From SIG588 sp045654545 (GTDB taxonomy: Bacteria > Bacillota > Clostridia > Oscillospirales > Acutalibacteraceae), in assembly GCA_045654545.1 (NCBI GenBank), contig JAZONO010000133.1, forward strand, positions 1-13,841: a DNA stretch of 13,841 nucleotides. Direction: 5' to 3'. Below are positions 6,860 through 13,089 of the stretch, piece by piece; position 1 is the stretch's first letter, and each line of letters opens with the position of its first letter. The notes under the pieces were generated by a model. That model was not told the DNA's origin. It made no database searches and saw nothing but the letters and a program-made list of their open reading frames with translations. A program made the position numbers and the translations under genes.

Positions 6860-8215
6860 CTACAGATTGGATACGTTTTTAATGATGTCTTTTATCAGAC
6901 CTTTGTACGCATCGTCCGATTCCATCATCTTCTCCACTTTTTGCATGGTGTACACCACGGTGGAATGGTCACGGCCGCCGAATTCCTGCCCGATGGCATC
7001 CATCGACATGGAACTCACCACTTCGCGGATGACGTACATGGCCACTTGACGTGCGCGAGAGATGCCGGCGGAATGTTTCGGTCCGCGCAGATCGTCCACC
7101 GTCACGTTCATGGTGCGGGACACTTCCGACAAGATCTTATCCACCGTCACAGGGGCGGGCAACGCGGTGGACCGAATGTCGCGAATGGCATTTTGTGCCA
7201 CCGCCAGCGACGGCTTTTCCCCTGCCAGCAGTTGGTTTGCCATAATGCGGCGCACCACTCCTTCCAACTGACGCACGTTGGTTTTGAGTTGGGAGGCAAT
7301 GTATTCCGCAATTTCGTTTGAAAGATCCAGTTCCAGCAGTTGTGCCTTGCGCTTCACAATGGCAATGCGCGTTTCCAGATCGGGCGGTTGAATATCCGCC
7401 AGCAAACCGGCCTCAAATCGCGAACGCAAACGGTCTTCCAACGAGGAAATTTCCTTCGGCGGACGGTCGGATGTCAACACAATCTGTTTGTTTGCCTGAT
7501 GCAACGCTTCAAACGTGTGAAAAAATTCCGTCTGTGTGGATTCCTTACCGGCGATGAACTGAATATCGTCCACCAACAGCATATCTGCTTTGCGATACTT
7601 TTCACGCAGTTCCGCGGTTTGATGGTTGCGGATGGCTTCAATGATCTCGTTGGTCATGGTTTCCGCTTTGGTATAAATAATTTTAAAACCGGGATTGCGC
7701 ATACGGATCTCGTTACAGATCGCATACATCAAGTGGGTCTTGCCAAGTCCCGATCCGCCGTGAATAAACAGGGGGTTGTAGATCGAGGACGGCTCTTTCG
7801 CCACCGCCTGTGCCGCCGCGTGGGCAAATTGGTTGGAAGAACCCACAATAAAGTTTTCAAAGGAATATTCGTATTCGGGAATTCTGGCTTCGCTGATGCG
7901 GCGATTGATCACTGTGTGCACGTCGTTTTCATCTTCCGGTTCCGGATCGGGAAATTTGTCGTCCTCCCCCGAAATGATACGCACCTTCATCGGAATGCCC
8001 ATCACCTGCATCACCGCCGTTTCCAAACGGGTGGTGTAACAATCCAAAATAATACCCTTTTGAAAGGCCGTTTCCACGTACAGCACCAAATTGCCGTCTT
8101 GAATTTCACGTGCTTCCAAAGGGGATAACCACGTCTCGTAGGCAGTCACGCTGATTTCAGGCATCGCCTGTAAAGCCTCCTGAATGCCCTTCCAGACCTC
8201 TTCGATTGATTTCAT
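6860..8215 (-). CDS. dnaA: Chromosomal replication initiator DnaA
   Basis: DnaA is the AAA+ ATPase that binds DnaA boxes and melts the origin. From ATG 8215 it is 451 residues. Domain I spans 1-80, the linker domain II is very short (about 84-115), and domain III starts near YSFENFIVG with Walker A GGSGLGKT (153-160), Walker B LLVDDIQF (213-220), sensor LTSD (247-250) and the arginine-finger region RLRSRF (262-267). Domain IV carries the box-reading signature GGRDHSTV (413-420). I choose ATG 8215 over the in-frame TTG at 8221 because GGAG lies seven bases before the ATG but only two before the TTG. All motifs are intact. Confidence 0.98.
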   Translation of the reverse strand: MKSIEEVWKGIQEALQAMPEISVTAYETWLSPLEAREIQDGNLVLYVETAFQKGIILDCYTTRLETAVMQVMGIPMKVRIISGEDDKFPDPEPEDENDVHTVINRRISEARIPEYEYSFENFIVGSSNQFAHAAAQAVAKEPSSIYNPLFIHGGSGLGKTHLMYAICNEIRMRNPGFKIIYTKAETMTNEIIEAIRNHQTAELREKYRKADMLLVDDIQFIAGKESTQTEFFHTFEALHQANKQIVLTSDRPPKEISSLEDRLRSRFEAGLLADIQPPDLETRIAIVKRKAQLLELDLSNEIAEYIASQLKTNVRQLEGVVRRIMANQLLAGEKPSLAVAQNAIRDIRSTALPAPVTVDKILSEVSRTMNVTVDDLRGPKHSAGISRARQVAMYVIREVVSSMSMDAIGQEFGGRDHSTVVYTMQKVEKMMESDDAYKGLIKDIIKNVSNL

Positions 8216-8289
8216 GTTCAAACTCCTTTTTTTGAAGAAAACGTCATATATCTATGAATAATCTAAAATATAGATACATATACATATAT

Positions 8290-8318
8290 ATTATATCATA
8301 TATATAGATAAGTTGCAA
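8290..8318 (-). promoter_or_regulatory. dnaA promoter
   Basis: Read on the minus strand: -35 TTGCAA (8313-8318), a 17-bp spacer, and a perfect -10 TATAAT (8290-8295). This gives a leader of about 68 nt before the dnaA ATG. It is embedded in a 65-bp run of nearly pure A/T (8246-8312). The -10 match and spacing make it the best promoter candidate for the dnaA operon. Confidence 0.65.
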
Positions 8319-8447
8319 GCAATTTCACGAAACTTTGTTGAAAAAATGCTTAAAAAATCAAATGGTAGAAAAACCGCTAAATGTTGTGTTTGCCGTTACA
8401 CCGAACCACAAGACGGAAAAAAATTCACAAAATAAATAAAAAAACAG

Positions 8448-8477
8448 TTGACTTTTAGCGGACGGGTTTGGTATAAT
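8448..8477 (+). promoter_or_regulatory. rpmH operon promoter
   Basis: -35 TTGACT (8448-8453), an 18-bp spacer and a perfect -10 TATAAT (8472-8477) followed by GTATCC. Transcription would begin near 8484, about 64 bases before the rpmH start. It is a strong housekeeping sigma-factor match. Confidence 0.8.
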
Positions 8478-8489
8478 GTATCCTCGCAA

Positions 8490-8519
8490 GGCTGTGCCGT
8501 TTTGAAACGGTGGGCAGCC
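8490..8519 (+). promoter_or_regulatory. Hairpin in the rpmH leader
   Basis: The leader can fold as GGCTG (8490-8494) with CAGCC (8515-8519) enclosing CCGTTT (8497-8502) with AAACGG (8505-8510). It starts about six bases after the predicted transcription start and ends before the ribosome binding site AAAGGAGGG (about 8533-8541). It could stabilise the messenger or bind a regulator; no known class is recognised. Confidence 0.45.
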
Positions 8520-8547
8520 AATCCCGATATCGAAAGGAGGGCGTAGT

Positions 8548-8682
8548 ATGTTTCGTACCTATCAGCCCAAAAAGCGTCATCGTAAAATGGAACACGGTTT
8601 CCGCAAGAGAATGGCAACGGCGAATGGCCGTAAGGTGTTGGCTCGCCGCCGTGCGAAAGGCAGAGCCCGTCTGACCCACTAA
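8548..8682 (+). CDS. rpmH: 50S ribosomal protein L34
   Basis: A 44-residue, very basic protein starting MFRTYQPKKRHRKMEHGFRK and ending GRARLTH, the unmistakable L34 pattern. It is a component of the large ribosomal subunit near the peptide exit tunnel. The ATG at 8548 follows a strong AAAGGAGGG. It is the first gene of the plus-strand block and next to the origin, as in nearly all bacteria. The second residue pair FR in place of the more common KR is a small variation. Confidence 0.97.
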   Translation: MFRTYQPKKRHRKMEHGFRKRMATANGRKVLARRRAKGRARLTH

Positions 8683-8683
8683 G

Positions 8684-8711
8684 AAAAAGCCACCGGGAGT
8701 GGCTTTTTTTC
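8684..8711 (+). terminator. Terminator or attenuator between rpmH and rnpA
   Basis: Arms AAAAAGCCAC (8684-8693) and GTGGCTTTTT (8699-8708), loop CGGGA, followed by more T. It begins two bases after the rpmH stop and ends 25 bases before rnpA, where no new promoter is evident. It is therefore likely a partial terminator, giving more L34 than RNase P protein from one promoter. Confidence 0.85.
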
Positions 8712-8735
8712 TTATCCGAAAGGAAGTGCGGTATT

Positions 8736-9083
8736 ATGCGATTTGCTGTGTTGAAAAGCAATACGGAATTTCGCACCTTATATTATCACGGTCGTGCGCT
8801 GGTACATCCCGCCATCATTACCTACGTTCGAAAGAGCCGTCTGAAAGATGAACACGGCGCACCGCTCGTGCGCATGGGCATCACCACCGGCAAAAAGGTG
8901 GGCAAAGCGGTGCAACGCAGTCGTTGCCGCCGTGTGATCCGTGCGGCATACACCGCCCTCTATCCCGATATTCAGGGTGGGTGGGACATTGTGTTTGTGG
9001 CACGTGCACGTCTGCTTTCGATGAAAAGCACGGAACTTACGAGTATTCTTCGTCGTCAGTTGAAAGAGGCCGGTGTGTTATGA
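8736..9083 (+). CDS. rnpA: Ribonuclease P protein component
   Basis: RnpA assists the catalytic RNase P RNA in trimming the 5' leader of tRNA precursors. At 115 residues it has normal length. It shows the family pattern: FRTLYYHGRALVHP (residues 12-25), RMGITTGKKVGKAVQRSRCRRVIR (46-69, the RNR region) and DIVFVARARL (84-93). The conserved RNR triplet reads RSR here, an Asn-to-Ser change. The ATG at 8736 has GAAAGGAAG upstream. Its TGA overlaps the yidD start (ATGA at 9080-9083), so the two are translationally coupled. Confidence 0.95.
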   Translation: MRFAVLKSNTEFRTLYYHGRALVHPAIITYVRKSRLKDEHGAPLVRMGITTGKKVGKAVQRSRCRRVIRAAYTALYPDIQGGWDIVFVARARLLSMKSTELTSILRRQLKEAGVL

Positions 9084-9379
9084 GACGGTGGATGATCGCC
9101 TGCGTGCGGTGGTATCAACGGCACATTTCGGCGCACACCAAACCGACCTGTCGGTTCACCCCGACCTGTTCGCAATACGCGATCGAAGCGTTTTCGCGGT
9201 TTGGTACATTGCGCGGCGGCTTACTTGCCGCGTGGCGCATTCTGCGTTGCAATCCGTTTGGTGGGCACGGATACGATCCCGTCCCCGACAAGTTTACCTT
9301 ACGTCGGCAAAAGGCGGAGGTGTTTATCTCCGATGAAGAAGCCGACAGTTTGTATGATGCGGACGACAGTGAAGCTTAA
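9080..9379 (+). CDS. yidD: Membrane protein insertion efficiency factor YidD
   Basis: A 99-residue protein with the YidD signature: YQRHISAHTKPTCRFTPTCSQYA (beginning near residue 13) with its conserved cysteines, then AFSRFGTLRGGLLAAWRILRCNPFGGHGYDPVP, nearly invariant in the family. YidD is a small membrane-associated protein that helps YidC insert proteins. The start is ATG 9080, overlapping the rnpA stop by 4 nt; longer frames upstream are out-of-frame readings of rnpA. The acidic tail (about 84-99) is typical of clostridial forms. yidC begins 16 bp downstream. Confidence 0.95.
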   Translation: MRRWMIACVRWYQRHISAHTKPTCRFTPTCSQYAIEAFSRFGTLRGGLLAAWRILRCNPFGGHGYDPVPDKFTLRRQKAEVFISDEEADSLYDADDSEA

Positions 9380-9395
9380 AGGAGAAAAGTGAATC

Positions 9396-10631
9396 ATGGG
9401 TTTGTTTGATTTTTTGGCAGGACCGCTCGGTTGGATCATGAAGTTGGTCTATGACCTTGTGAACAACTATTTTGTGGCGATCTTCCTGTTCACGTTGCTG
9501 GTGCGCGTGCTGATGTTCCCGCTGTCGCTTCAGTCGCAGAAAAAGCAGGCGGATCGCATCCGTTTGGCGCCGCGTCTGGAACGGTTGCAGAAAAAGTATA
9601 AAGACGATCCGCAAAAATTGCAGAAGAAACAGCAAGCGCTTTACGAAAAAGAAGGCGTCTCCATGACCGGCGGTTGTCTGCCCATGATCGTGCAGATGAT
9701 CGTGCTGTTCGGTATCATTGCGGTGATCTATAAACCGCTCAGCTATTTGAGCTCGATACCGTCGGCATCGGTGAATGCCGCCATTTCCGCCGCCAACGTG
9801 GCTACGTATGAAGATACCGAAAAGTATGCACCCGTGGAGGGTAAAAACGCCGTGATCCGCTTGGAGGATGGCAAGGAGATCTCACTTGATACCAAGATCG
9901 CGGCCGATAAACTTGAGGAAAAGAACTATTACCGCGAGATGTATTTTATGCAGCGGTTGGATGAAAACCGTGAAGAAGTGCTGTATTACCTCACCGAAGA
10001 GCGTAAGGGCGACGCGGCTTTGGCAGAAAAGGATTACGGCGAGATTCAAAGCATGCAACAGCAGTTCCAGTTCGGCAACCGTTCCATGTTGCAACATCCG
10101 TGGACGGCAGGACGTGGGTTTGGCGATATTAACGCGCTGTGGTGGATTCCGCTCTTGTCGGGTATCACCGCCATTTTGTCCACGGTGCTGTCGATGTATT
10201 ACACGAAACAGGGCACCAACGGCGAAAAGCAGGCAGGTCAAGGTTGCTCCAACATGATGATGTACCTCTTTATGCCTCTCTTCTCGGTGTATATTTCCTT
10301 CACCGTGCCGGGTGGCGTGGGTGTGTATTGGGTCTGCTCCAACGTGATCGCCATTTTGCAGACCTTCATCCTCAATATGATCTATAACCCGAAGAAGATC
10401 CGTGAACAGGCGGAGATCGACTATTTGGAGCGCAAGAAGTTGCGTGCGGCACAAAAGGGCAAGCAGACGCTTGCCGAAGCGCGCCGTTTGGACGACGAGC
10501 GTGAGCGTGCGGAGGATGAAGCGGCGGCAAAGGCGGCCGCAGAAGGCAACGCACCGCAAAGCAAAAAGAAAAACGACAAGCGCAAAAAATCGCCGCTCGA
10601 ACTCGGCGAAGTGAAAAACGATAACCAATGA
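9396..10631 (+). CDS. yidC: Membrane protein insertase YidC (Oxa1/SpoIIIJ family)
   Basis: YidC inserts and folds inner-membrane proteins. Seen here: N-terminal segment MGLFDFLAGPLGWIMKLVYD, first core helix with the groove arginine R37 (FTLLVRVLMFPLS), a basic cytoplasmic hairpin (about 46-90), a second core helix (95-112), then a roughly 125-residue extra loop (about 119-245) before ALWWIPLLSGITAIL (247-261), the helix MYLFMPLFSVYISF, and GVYWVCSNVIAILQTFIL. The tail (from about 345) is long, charged and Lys/Ala-rich. There is no lipobox cysteine, unlike Bacillus SpoIIIJ, and at 411 residues it is longer than SpoIIIJ (about 260) because of the loop and tail. ATG 9396 has AAAGGAGAAAAG upstream. 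Confidence 0.95.
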   Translation: MGLFDFLAGPLGWIMKLVYDLVNNYFVAIFLFTLLVRVLMFPLSLQSQKKQADRIRLAPRLERLQKKYKDDPQKLQKKQQALYEKEGVSMTGGCLPMIVQMIVLFGIIAVIYKPLSYLSSIPSASVNAAISAANVATYEDTEKYAPVEGKNAVIRLEDGKEISLDTKIAADKLEEKNYYREMYFMQRLDENREEVLYYLTEERKGDAALAEKDYGEIQSMQQQFQFGNRSMLQHPWTAGRGFGDINALWWIPLLSGITAILSTVLSMYYTKQGTNGEKQAGQGCSNMMMYLFMPLFSVYISFTVPGGVGVYWVCSNVIAILQTFILNMIYNPKKIREQAEIDYLERKKLRAAQKGKQTLAEARRLDDERERAEDEAAAKAAAEGNAPQSKKKNDKRKKSPLELGEVKNDNQ

Positions 10632-10702
10632 TGTTTACGGGTATCTCTACGAACTCTTGAATCCCGTTTCATAAATGAAATTTCGGAAAGGAAGAAGAAA
10701 CC

Positions 10703-11569
10703 GTGCGGAAAGAAGCTATTGCACAAGCCTCTACCATTGAAGAGGCACAAGCCGCGGCACTCGCACAGCTGGGTCTGACGGCAGAGGATGCGGCAAACGT
10801 CACCTTCGAAACGTTGCAAGAACCGCAGAAAAAAGCCTTCGGTCTGTTCGGCGGCAGTTTGGCCGAGGTAAAAGCCGTGTTCGAAAAGACGGAATCCCCC
10901 TCCGAAGCGGCTGTTCGCTATTTGCGTGAAGTTCTTGAAGCGCTCGGTGTGGGCGACACGCAGATCACCGTGGAAGAAAAAGACGATGAAAACGGCTGTG
11001 TTCTGACGCTGGAAGGTGAAGATCTGGGATTTGTGATCGGTCGTCGCGGTGACACGCTGGATGCGCTCCAGTATCTCGTGTCCCTCATTGCCAACCGTTT
11101 GAGCGAGGATTACTACCGTGTCACCATCGACATCGGCAACTACCGCGAAAAGCGTGAGAAATCCCTCACCGGTCTCGCGAAAAAGATGGGCGGTCAGGCA
11201 GCACGTACCGGTCGTCGCGTTTCGCTCGAGCCGATGAACCCCTATGAGCGCCGCATCATTCACACCGCGGTGCAGGGCATCAACGGTGCTACCTCGTGGA
11301 GTGTGGGCAGTGAACCCAACCGTTACGTCATCATCGGGCCGTCGGACGATAACCCGAACCGTTCGCGTGGCAAGGGCGGCAAAGGTCGCCACACCGAAGG
11401 CGAGCGCCGTGACCGTCGTCGTGACGAGATCACCCCTCCCGTCCGTGAGATTCGCAAGTTTGTCTCGCGCAGCAACCCGTTGCCGGATGCGGATGGAGCA
11501 ACCCCCCCGTCCCGTACCGAGTCGGAGATCGAATCCGGCGCGACCTTGTACGGACGCATCAATCTGTAA
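10703..11569 (+). CDS. jag: Jag/KhpB, KH-R3H RNA-binding protein
   Basis: A 288-residue protein with three parts: the Jag N-terminal domain (residues 1-52, with EEAQAAALAQLGL and KKAFGLFG), a KH-II domain with the GRRG loop in VIGRRGDTLDALQYL (111-125), and an R3H domain, RRVSLEPMNPYERRIIHTAV (171-190), with R183 and H187 forming the R-x3-H motif. A basic, probably disordered tail follows (215-288). Jag/KhpB binds RNA with KhpA and influences cell wall elongation and sporulation in Firmicutes. The start is GTG 10703, with GGAAAGGAAG upstream, 71 bp after yidC. It is the last conserved gene of the block. Confidence 0.94.
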   Translation: MRKEAIAQASTIEEAQAAALAQLGLTAEDAANVTFETLQEPQKKAFGLFGGSLAEVKAVFEKTESPSEAAVRYLREVLEALGVGDTQITVEEKDDENGCVLTLEGEDLGFVIGRRGDTLDALQYLVSLIANRLSEDYYRVTIDIGNYREKREKSLTGLAKKMGGQAARTGRRVSLEPMNPYERRIIHTAVQGINGATSWSVGSEPNRYVIIGPSDDNPNRSRGKGGKGRHTEGERRDRRRDEITPPVREIRKFVSRSNPLPDADGATPPSRTESEIESGATLYGRINL

Positions 11570-11570
11570 T

Positions 11571-11601
11571 AAAAAACCACCCGTAAAACGGGTTGTTTTT
11601 T
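11571..11601. terminator. Terminator after jag (bidirectional)
   Basis: AAAAAACCACCCGT (11571-11584) pairs with ACGGGTTGTTTTTT (11588-11601) with one C/T mismatch and an AAA loop. An A-run on one side and a T-run on the other allow termination from both strands. It starts two bases after the jag stop codon and closes the conserved block. Confidence 0.9.
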
Positions 11602-11638
11602 ATTGTATGTTGCTCTCACGCGTCTGTTCGCTTTAGGC

Positions 11639-11665
11639 ATGTTTAGACACTTTCTGTCTAAACAT
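11639..11665. repeat. CTTTC-loop hairpin repeat, copy 1
   Basis: ATGTTTAGACA (11639-11649), loop CTTTC, TGTCTAAACAT (11655-11665): 11 perfect pairs. The same hairpin recurs at 11971-11997 and 12961-12989 with the same loop and paired substitutions. Copies 1 and 2 also share about 60 following bases ending in the GGGACGGCGT hairpin. Not followed by a T-run, so not a simple terminator. Confidence 0.8.
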
Positions 11666-11697
11666 CGTTCCCCCGTGCTTGTTATCGCACTCCGAAC

Positions 11698-11719
11698 GGG
11701 ATGGCGTAAACGCCGTCCC
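11698..11719. repeat. GGGA-GGCGT hairpin repeat, copy 1
   Basis: GGGATGGCGT and ACGCCGTCCC flank AA: ten pairs including one G-T. The following CCTACAA and the preceding CGAA are shared with the copy at 12028-12049. Related fragments TTGTAGGGACGGG (11747-11759) and TGTAGGGATG (11880-11889) lie nearby. This is a short intergenic repeat module that follows each of the first two CTTTC-loop hairpins at the same distance. Confidence 0.7.
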
Positions 11720-11812
11720 CTACAACGCGGCCGTCGCAGTGTGCGCTTGTAGGGACGGGTGTCACGTCCGCAGGACGTTTGCCTGCGGCGAAATCCGTGT
11801 AACGTTTTTCTT

Positions 11813-11849
11813 GGCAGGTTAAACACCTGCCATTTCACCTTAGGTGAAA
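11813..11849. repeat. Two adjacent small hairpins
   Basis: GGCAGGT-TAAAC-ACCTGCC (11813-11831) is followed directly by TTTCACC-TTA-GGTGAAA (11833-11849). Both are perfect seven-base-pair stems, with no T-run and no reading frame across them. They belong to the gene-free, hairpin-rich stretch 11602-12075, in which I see only repeat modules. Confidence 0.6.
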
Positions 11850-11970
11850 CCGAAAAAGTTACGGTTGGTGCTTTTGCTTTGTAGGGATGCTCGCCTGATA
11901 CCGTAGGGGGTGGCGCTTGCCGACACCCCGGTTGCGATCATCCGAAACCCACGTATTGTCTGCTCTTTAA

Positions 11971-11997
11971 GTGTTTAGGCACTTTCTGTCTAAACAC
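11971..11997. repeat. CTTTC-loop hairpin repeat, copy 2
   Basis: GTGTTTAGGCA (11971-11981), loop CTTTC, TGTCTAAACAC (11987-11997), ten pairs plus one G-T. About 65 bases before it (from about 11905, with GCCGACACCCC and ACCCACG) match the sequence before copy 3. About 60 bases after it match copy 1. Copy 2 is thus the fullest unit, about 150 bases. Confidence 0.8.
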
Positions 11998-12027
11998 CGT
12001 TCATCGTGAGTTTATCGCACTCTGAAC

Positions 12028-12049
12028 GGGATGTCGTAAACGCCGTCCC
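12028..12049. repeat. GGGA-GGCGT hairpin repeat, copy 2
   Basis: GGGATGTCGTAAACGCCGTCCC, the same module as 11698-11719 with one arm substitution (G to T in the left arm) that breaks one pair. It is again followed by CCTACAA and lies about 30 bases after a CTTTC-loop hairpin. Confidence 0.65.
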
Positions 12050-12075
12050 CTACAATATGCCGTCACCGAAAATGA

Positions 12076-12520
12076 CTACGCGTGTTCACTCCGTTCCCCC
12101 AATGCAATCATCTCCTTGCCTTTTCGTGCGGCAAGGCGCGCATAGGTTGCCGCTCCGCCTTGCGGACGGGTGATATACGTGACAAACAGGTCGGAGTGAT
12201 CGATCAACCACCGATTTACGCGGTCGATGGCATACCGACGGGGGGGCGGTTGCCGCTTCGGCAGGGAAGAGGGTCTCCACGCCGCTTGGTAAGGCGAGCG
12301 GCGTGGCAGGCAGATATGGCAACACAACCGTTACGGTTATGTGTGGAAAGGTTGCTTTCAATTTCGACAGCGTGCGTATCACCAAACGGTCAAATGCTCC
12401 GTGGTATCCCACGTAAAACACGAAAATATTTCGTTTGACGATCAGTTTCAGCAGTGTTTCACGTAACCGCGGTGCAACGTCCATCGGGGTGTCACGGTGT
12501 CCAAAAAAGGCGCAGACCAT
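12076..12520 (-). pseudogene. SLOG/DUF1273-like protein gene with a frameshift
   Basis: Two frames together read as one SLOG-family (Rossmann-like, YpsA/DUF1273 relatives) protein of about 147 residues. The first frame (from ATG 12520) has the family start MVCAFFGHRDTPMD, then LIVKRNIFVFYVGYHGAFDRLV and a VTVVLPYLP strand. The second frame, entered at the run of seven C on the minus strand (12240-12246), has RRYAIDRVNRWLIDHSDLFVTYI and GGAATYARLAARKGK, the conserved C-terminal half. Removing one C restores one frame. Read as it stands, the first frame continues into a Cys/Arg-rich nonsense tail. It may be a true pseudogene, a phase-variable tract or a sequencing error. A GAGGG site precedes the ATG. 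Members of the superfamily bind nucleotides or their derivatives; the exact role here is unknown. Confidence 0.75.
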
Positions 12521-12546
12521 AATTATCCCTCGCTTCGAAAAAATTG

Positions 12547-12611
12547 GTATACTTACAATAAGTATACTTTACACATTATACCACAAAATAAACTTAAAAT
12601 ATACTTAAAAT
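12547..12611. promoter_or_regulatory. Divergent control region with palindromic operator candidate
   Basis: GTATACTT-ACAAT-AAGTATAC (12547-12567) is a perfect 8-bp-arm inverted repeat. It lies just downstream of a perfect TATAAT on the minus strand (12575-12580) that serves the SLOG gene, that is, over its likely transcription start. Related half-sites follow as a tandem: AACTTAAAAT (12591-12600) and TACTTAAAAT near 12602-12611, just upstream of the small plus-strand gene. The arrangement suggests an operator bound by that protein. Confidence 0.55.
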
Positions 12612-12631
12612 AAGATTTTGTGGTGATATGT

Positions 12632-12814
12632 ATGCGAAATAAGAATAATAAGCATCTCGGCATTGAGATTGATCCGGAATTGCACGCCAAACTGCACTTC
12701 ATCGCCAAATATGAAGGTCGTTCGGCAAACGGACAGATTTTATTTCTTCTGCGGCAATGCATTCGTGAGTTTGAGGAGAAAAACGGCACGATCGAGTGGG
12801 AAACCCCGTCGTAA
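12632..12814 (+). CDS. Small ribbon-helix-helix (Arc-like) protein
   Basis: A 60-residue protein from ATG 12632. The pattern is a short strand LGIEIDPELHAKLHFIAKYEG (residues 9 on), then RSANGQILFLLRQCIREFEEKNG, as in Arc/MetJ-type ribbon-helix-helix proteins. These use the N-terminal strand to contact DNA as dimers; the DNA-binding role is inferred. In-frame GTG codons at 12620 and 12623 are possible starts, but GGTGAT (12622-12627) looks like the ribosome binding site for ATG 12632. It is divergent from the SLOG gene and preceded by a palindrome, so it may be an autorepressor. A toxin partner is not evident. A strong terminator follows. Confidence 0.7.
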   Translation: MRNKNNKHLGIEIDPELHAKLHFIAKYEGRSANGQILFLLRQCIREFEEKNGTIEWETPS

Positions 12815-12824
12815 CGGTATGTAC

Positions 12825-12855
12825 AAAAGCACCTTCCACACGGAAGGTGCTTTTT
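12825..12855 (+). terminator. Terminator of the ribbon-helix-helix gene
   Basis: AAAAGCACCTTCC (12825-12837), loop ACAC, GGAAGGTGCTTTT (12842-12854), then T: thirteen perfect base pairs with A and T tails. It sits ten bases after the stop codon. Confidence 0.92.
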
Positions 12856-12960
12856 CTTGTGGGCAGACCATTCATCTTGTATATCACATGGGCTGGCGCA
12901 TGACCGACACCCCGTTTATGAAATCCGTAACCCACGGCATGTATTATTGTTTGTTCTTTA

Positions 12961-12989
12961 GGTGTTTAGACGCTTTCCGTCTAAACACC
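12961..12989. repeat. CTTTC-loop hairpin repeat, copy 3
   Basis: GGTGTTTAGACG (12961-12972), loop CTTTC, CGTCTAAACACC (12978-12989): twelve perfect pairs. The upstream 75 bases (from about 12886, including GACCGACACCCCG and AACCCACGG) match those before copy 2. The downstream part differs from the other copies: a different repeat (13001 onward) follows. Confidence 0.8.
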
Positions 12990-13000
12990 TTTGGGATAGC

Positions 13001-13046
13001 AAAAGGCTTCCCCTTGGGGCACCCTCCGTAAGGAAGGTGCCCCAAG
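13001..13046. repeat. GGCTTCCCCTTGGGG-type intergenic repeat
   Basis: AAAAGGCTTCCCCTTGGGGC opens the unit, resembling an intergenic repeat I associate with clostridial genomes. CTTGGGGCACC (13013-13023) pairs with GGTGCCCCAAG (13036-13046) around a small stem TCC-GTAA-GGA, giving a nearly continuous hairpin with a GTAA loop. It contains no reading frame. Confidence 0.6.
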
Positions 13047-13089
13047 TGGTGGCTCTTGTATCAAAATTAAATAATTGATGTACGTTTTG

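Larger units (their letters stand above)
8216..8547. other. dnaA-rpmH intergenic region, AT-rich upstream origin half
   Basis: This 332-bp gap separates the two divergent blocks. It holds the AT-rich tract 8246-8312, the dnaA promoter, the rpmH promoter and a leader hairpin. No DnaA box with zero or one mismatch is visible; the closest is TGTTGAAAA at 8336-8344, two mismatches from consensus. Genes point away from it on both sides, as expected at a bidirectional origin. With good boxes only downstream of dnaA, the active unwinding site is more likely there. Confidence 0.5.

Noticed and set aside
8216..8221. TTG at 8221 as the dnaA start
   Set aside because: The GGAG site is only two bases from TTG but seven bases from the ATG at 8215.
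8222..8447. A DnaA-box cluster upstream of dnaA
   Set aside because: No 9-mer within one mismatch of TTATCCACA was found. The closest, at 8336-8344, has two mismatches.
8396..8776. A 126-codon minus-strand frame across the rpmH promoter and gene
   Set aside because: It crosses the rpmH promoter, L34 gene and a terminator, and resembles no protein.
9882..10628. A 248-codon minus-strand frame opposite yidC, and a 323-codon frame opposite jag (10421-11392)
   Set aside because: Both mirror well-supported genes and show no motif or ribosome binding site of their own.
11602..12075. A CRISPR array in the repeat-rich region
   Set aside because: Repeats are few, imperfect and irregularly spaced, and they are hairpin modules without unique spacers of constant length.
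12620..12631. GTG at 12620 or 12623 as start of the ribbon-helix-helix gene
   Set aside because: The GGTGAT segment overlapping these codons fits better as the ribosome binding site of the ATG at 12632, where the family pattern starts.
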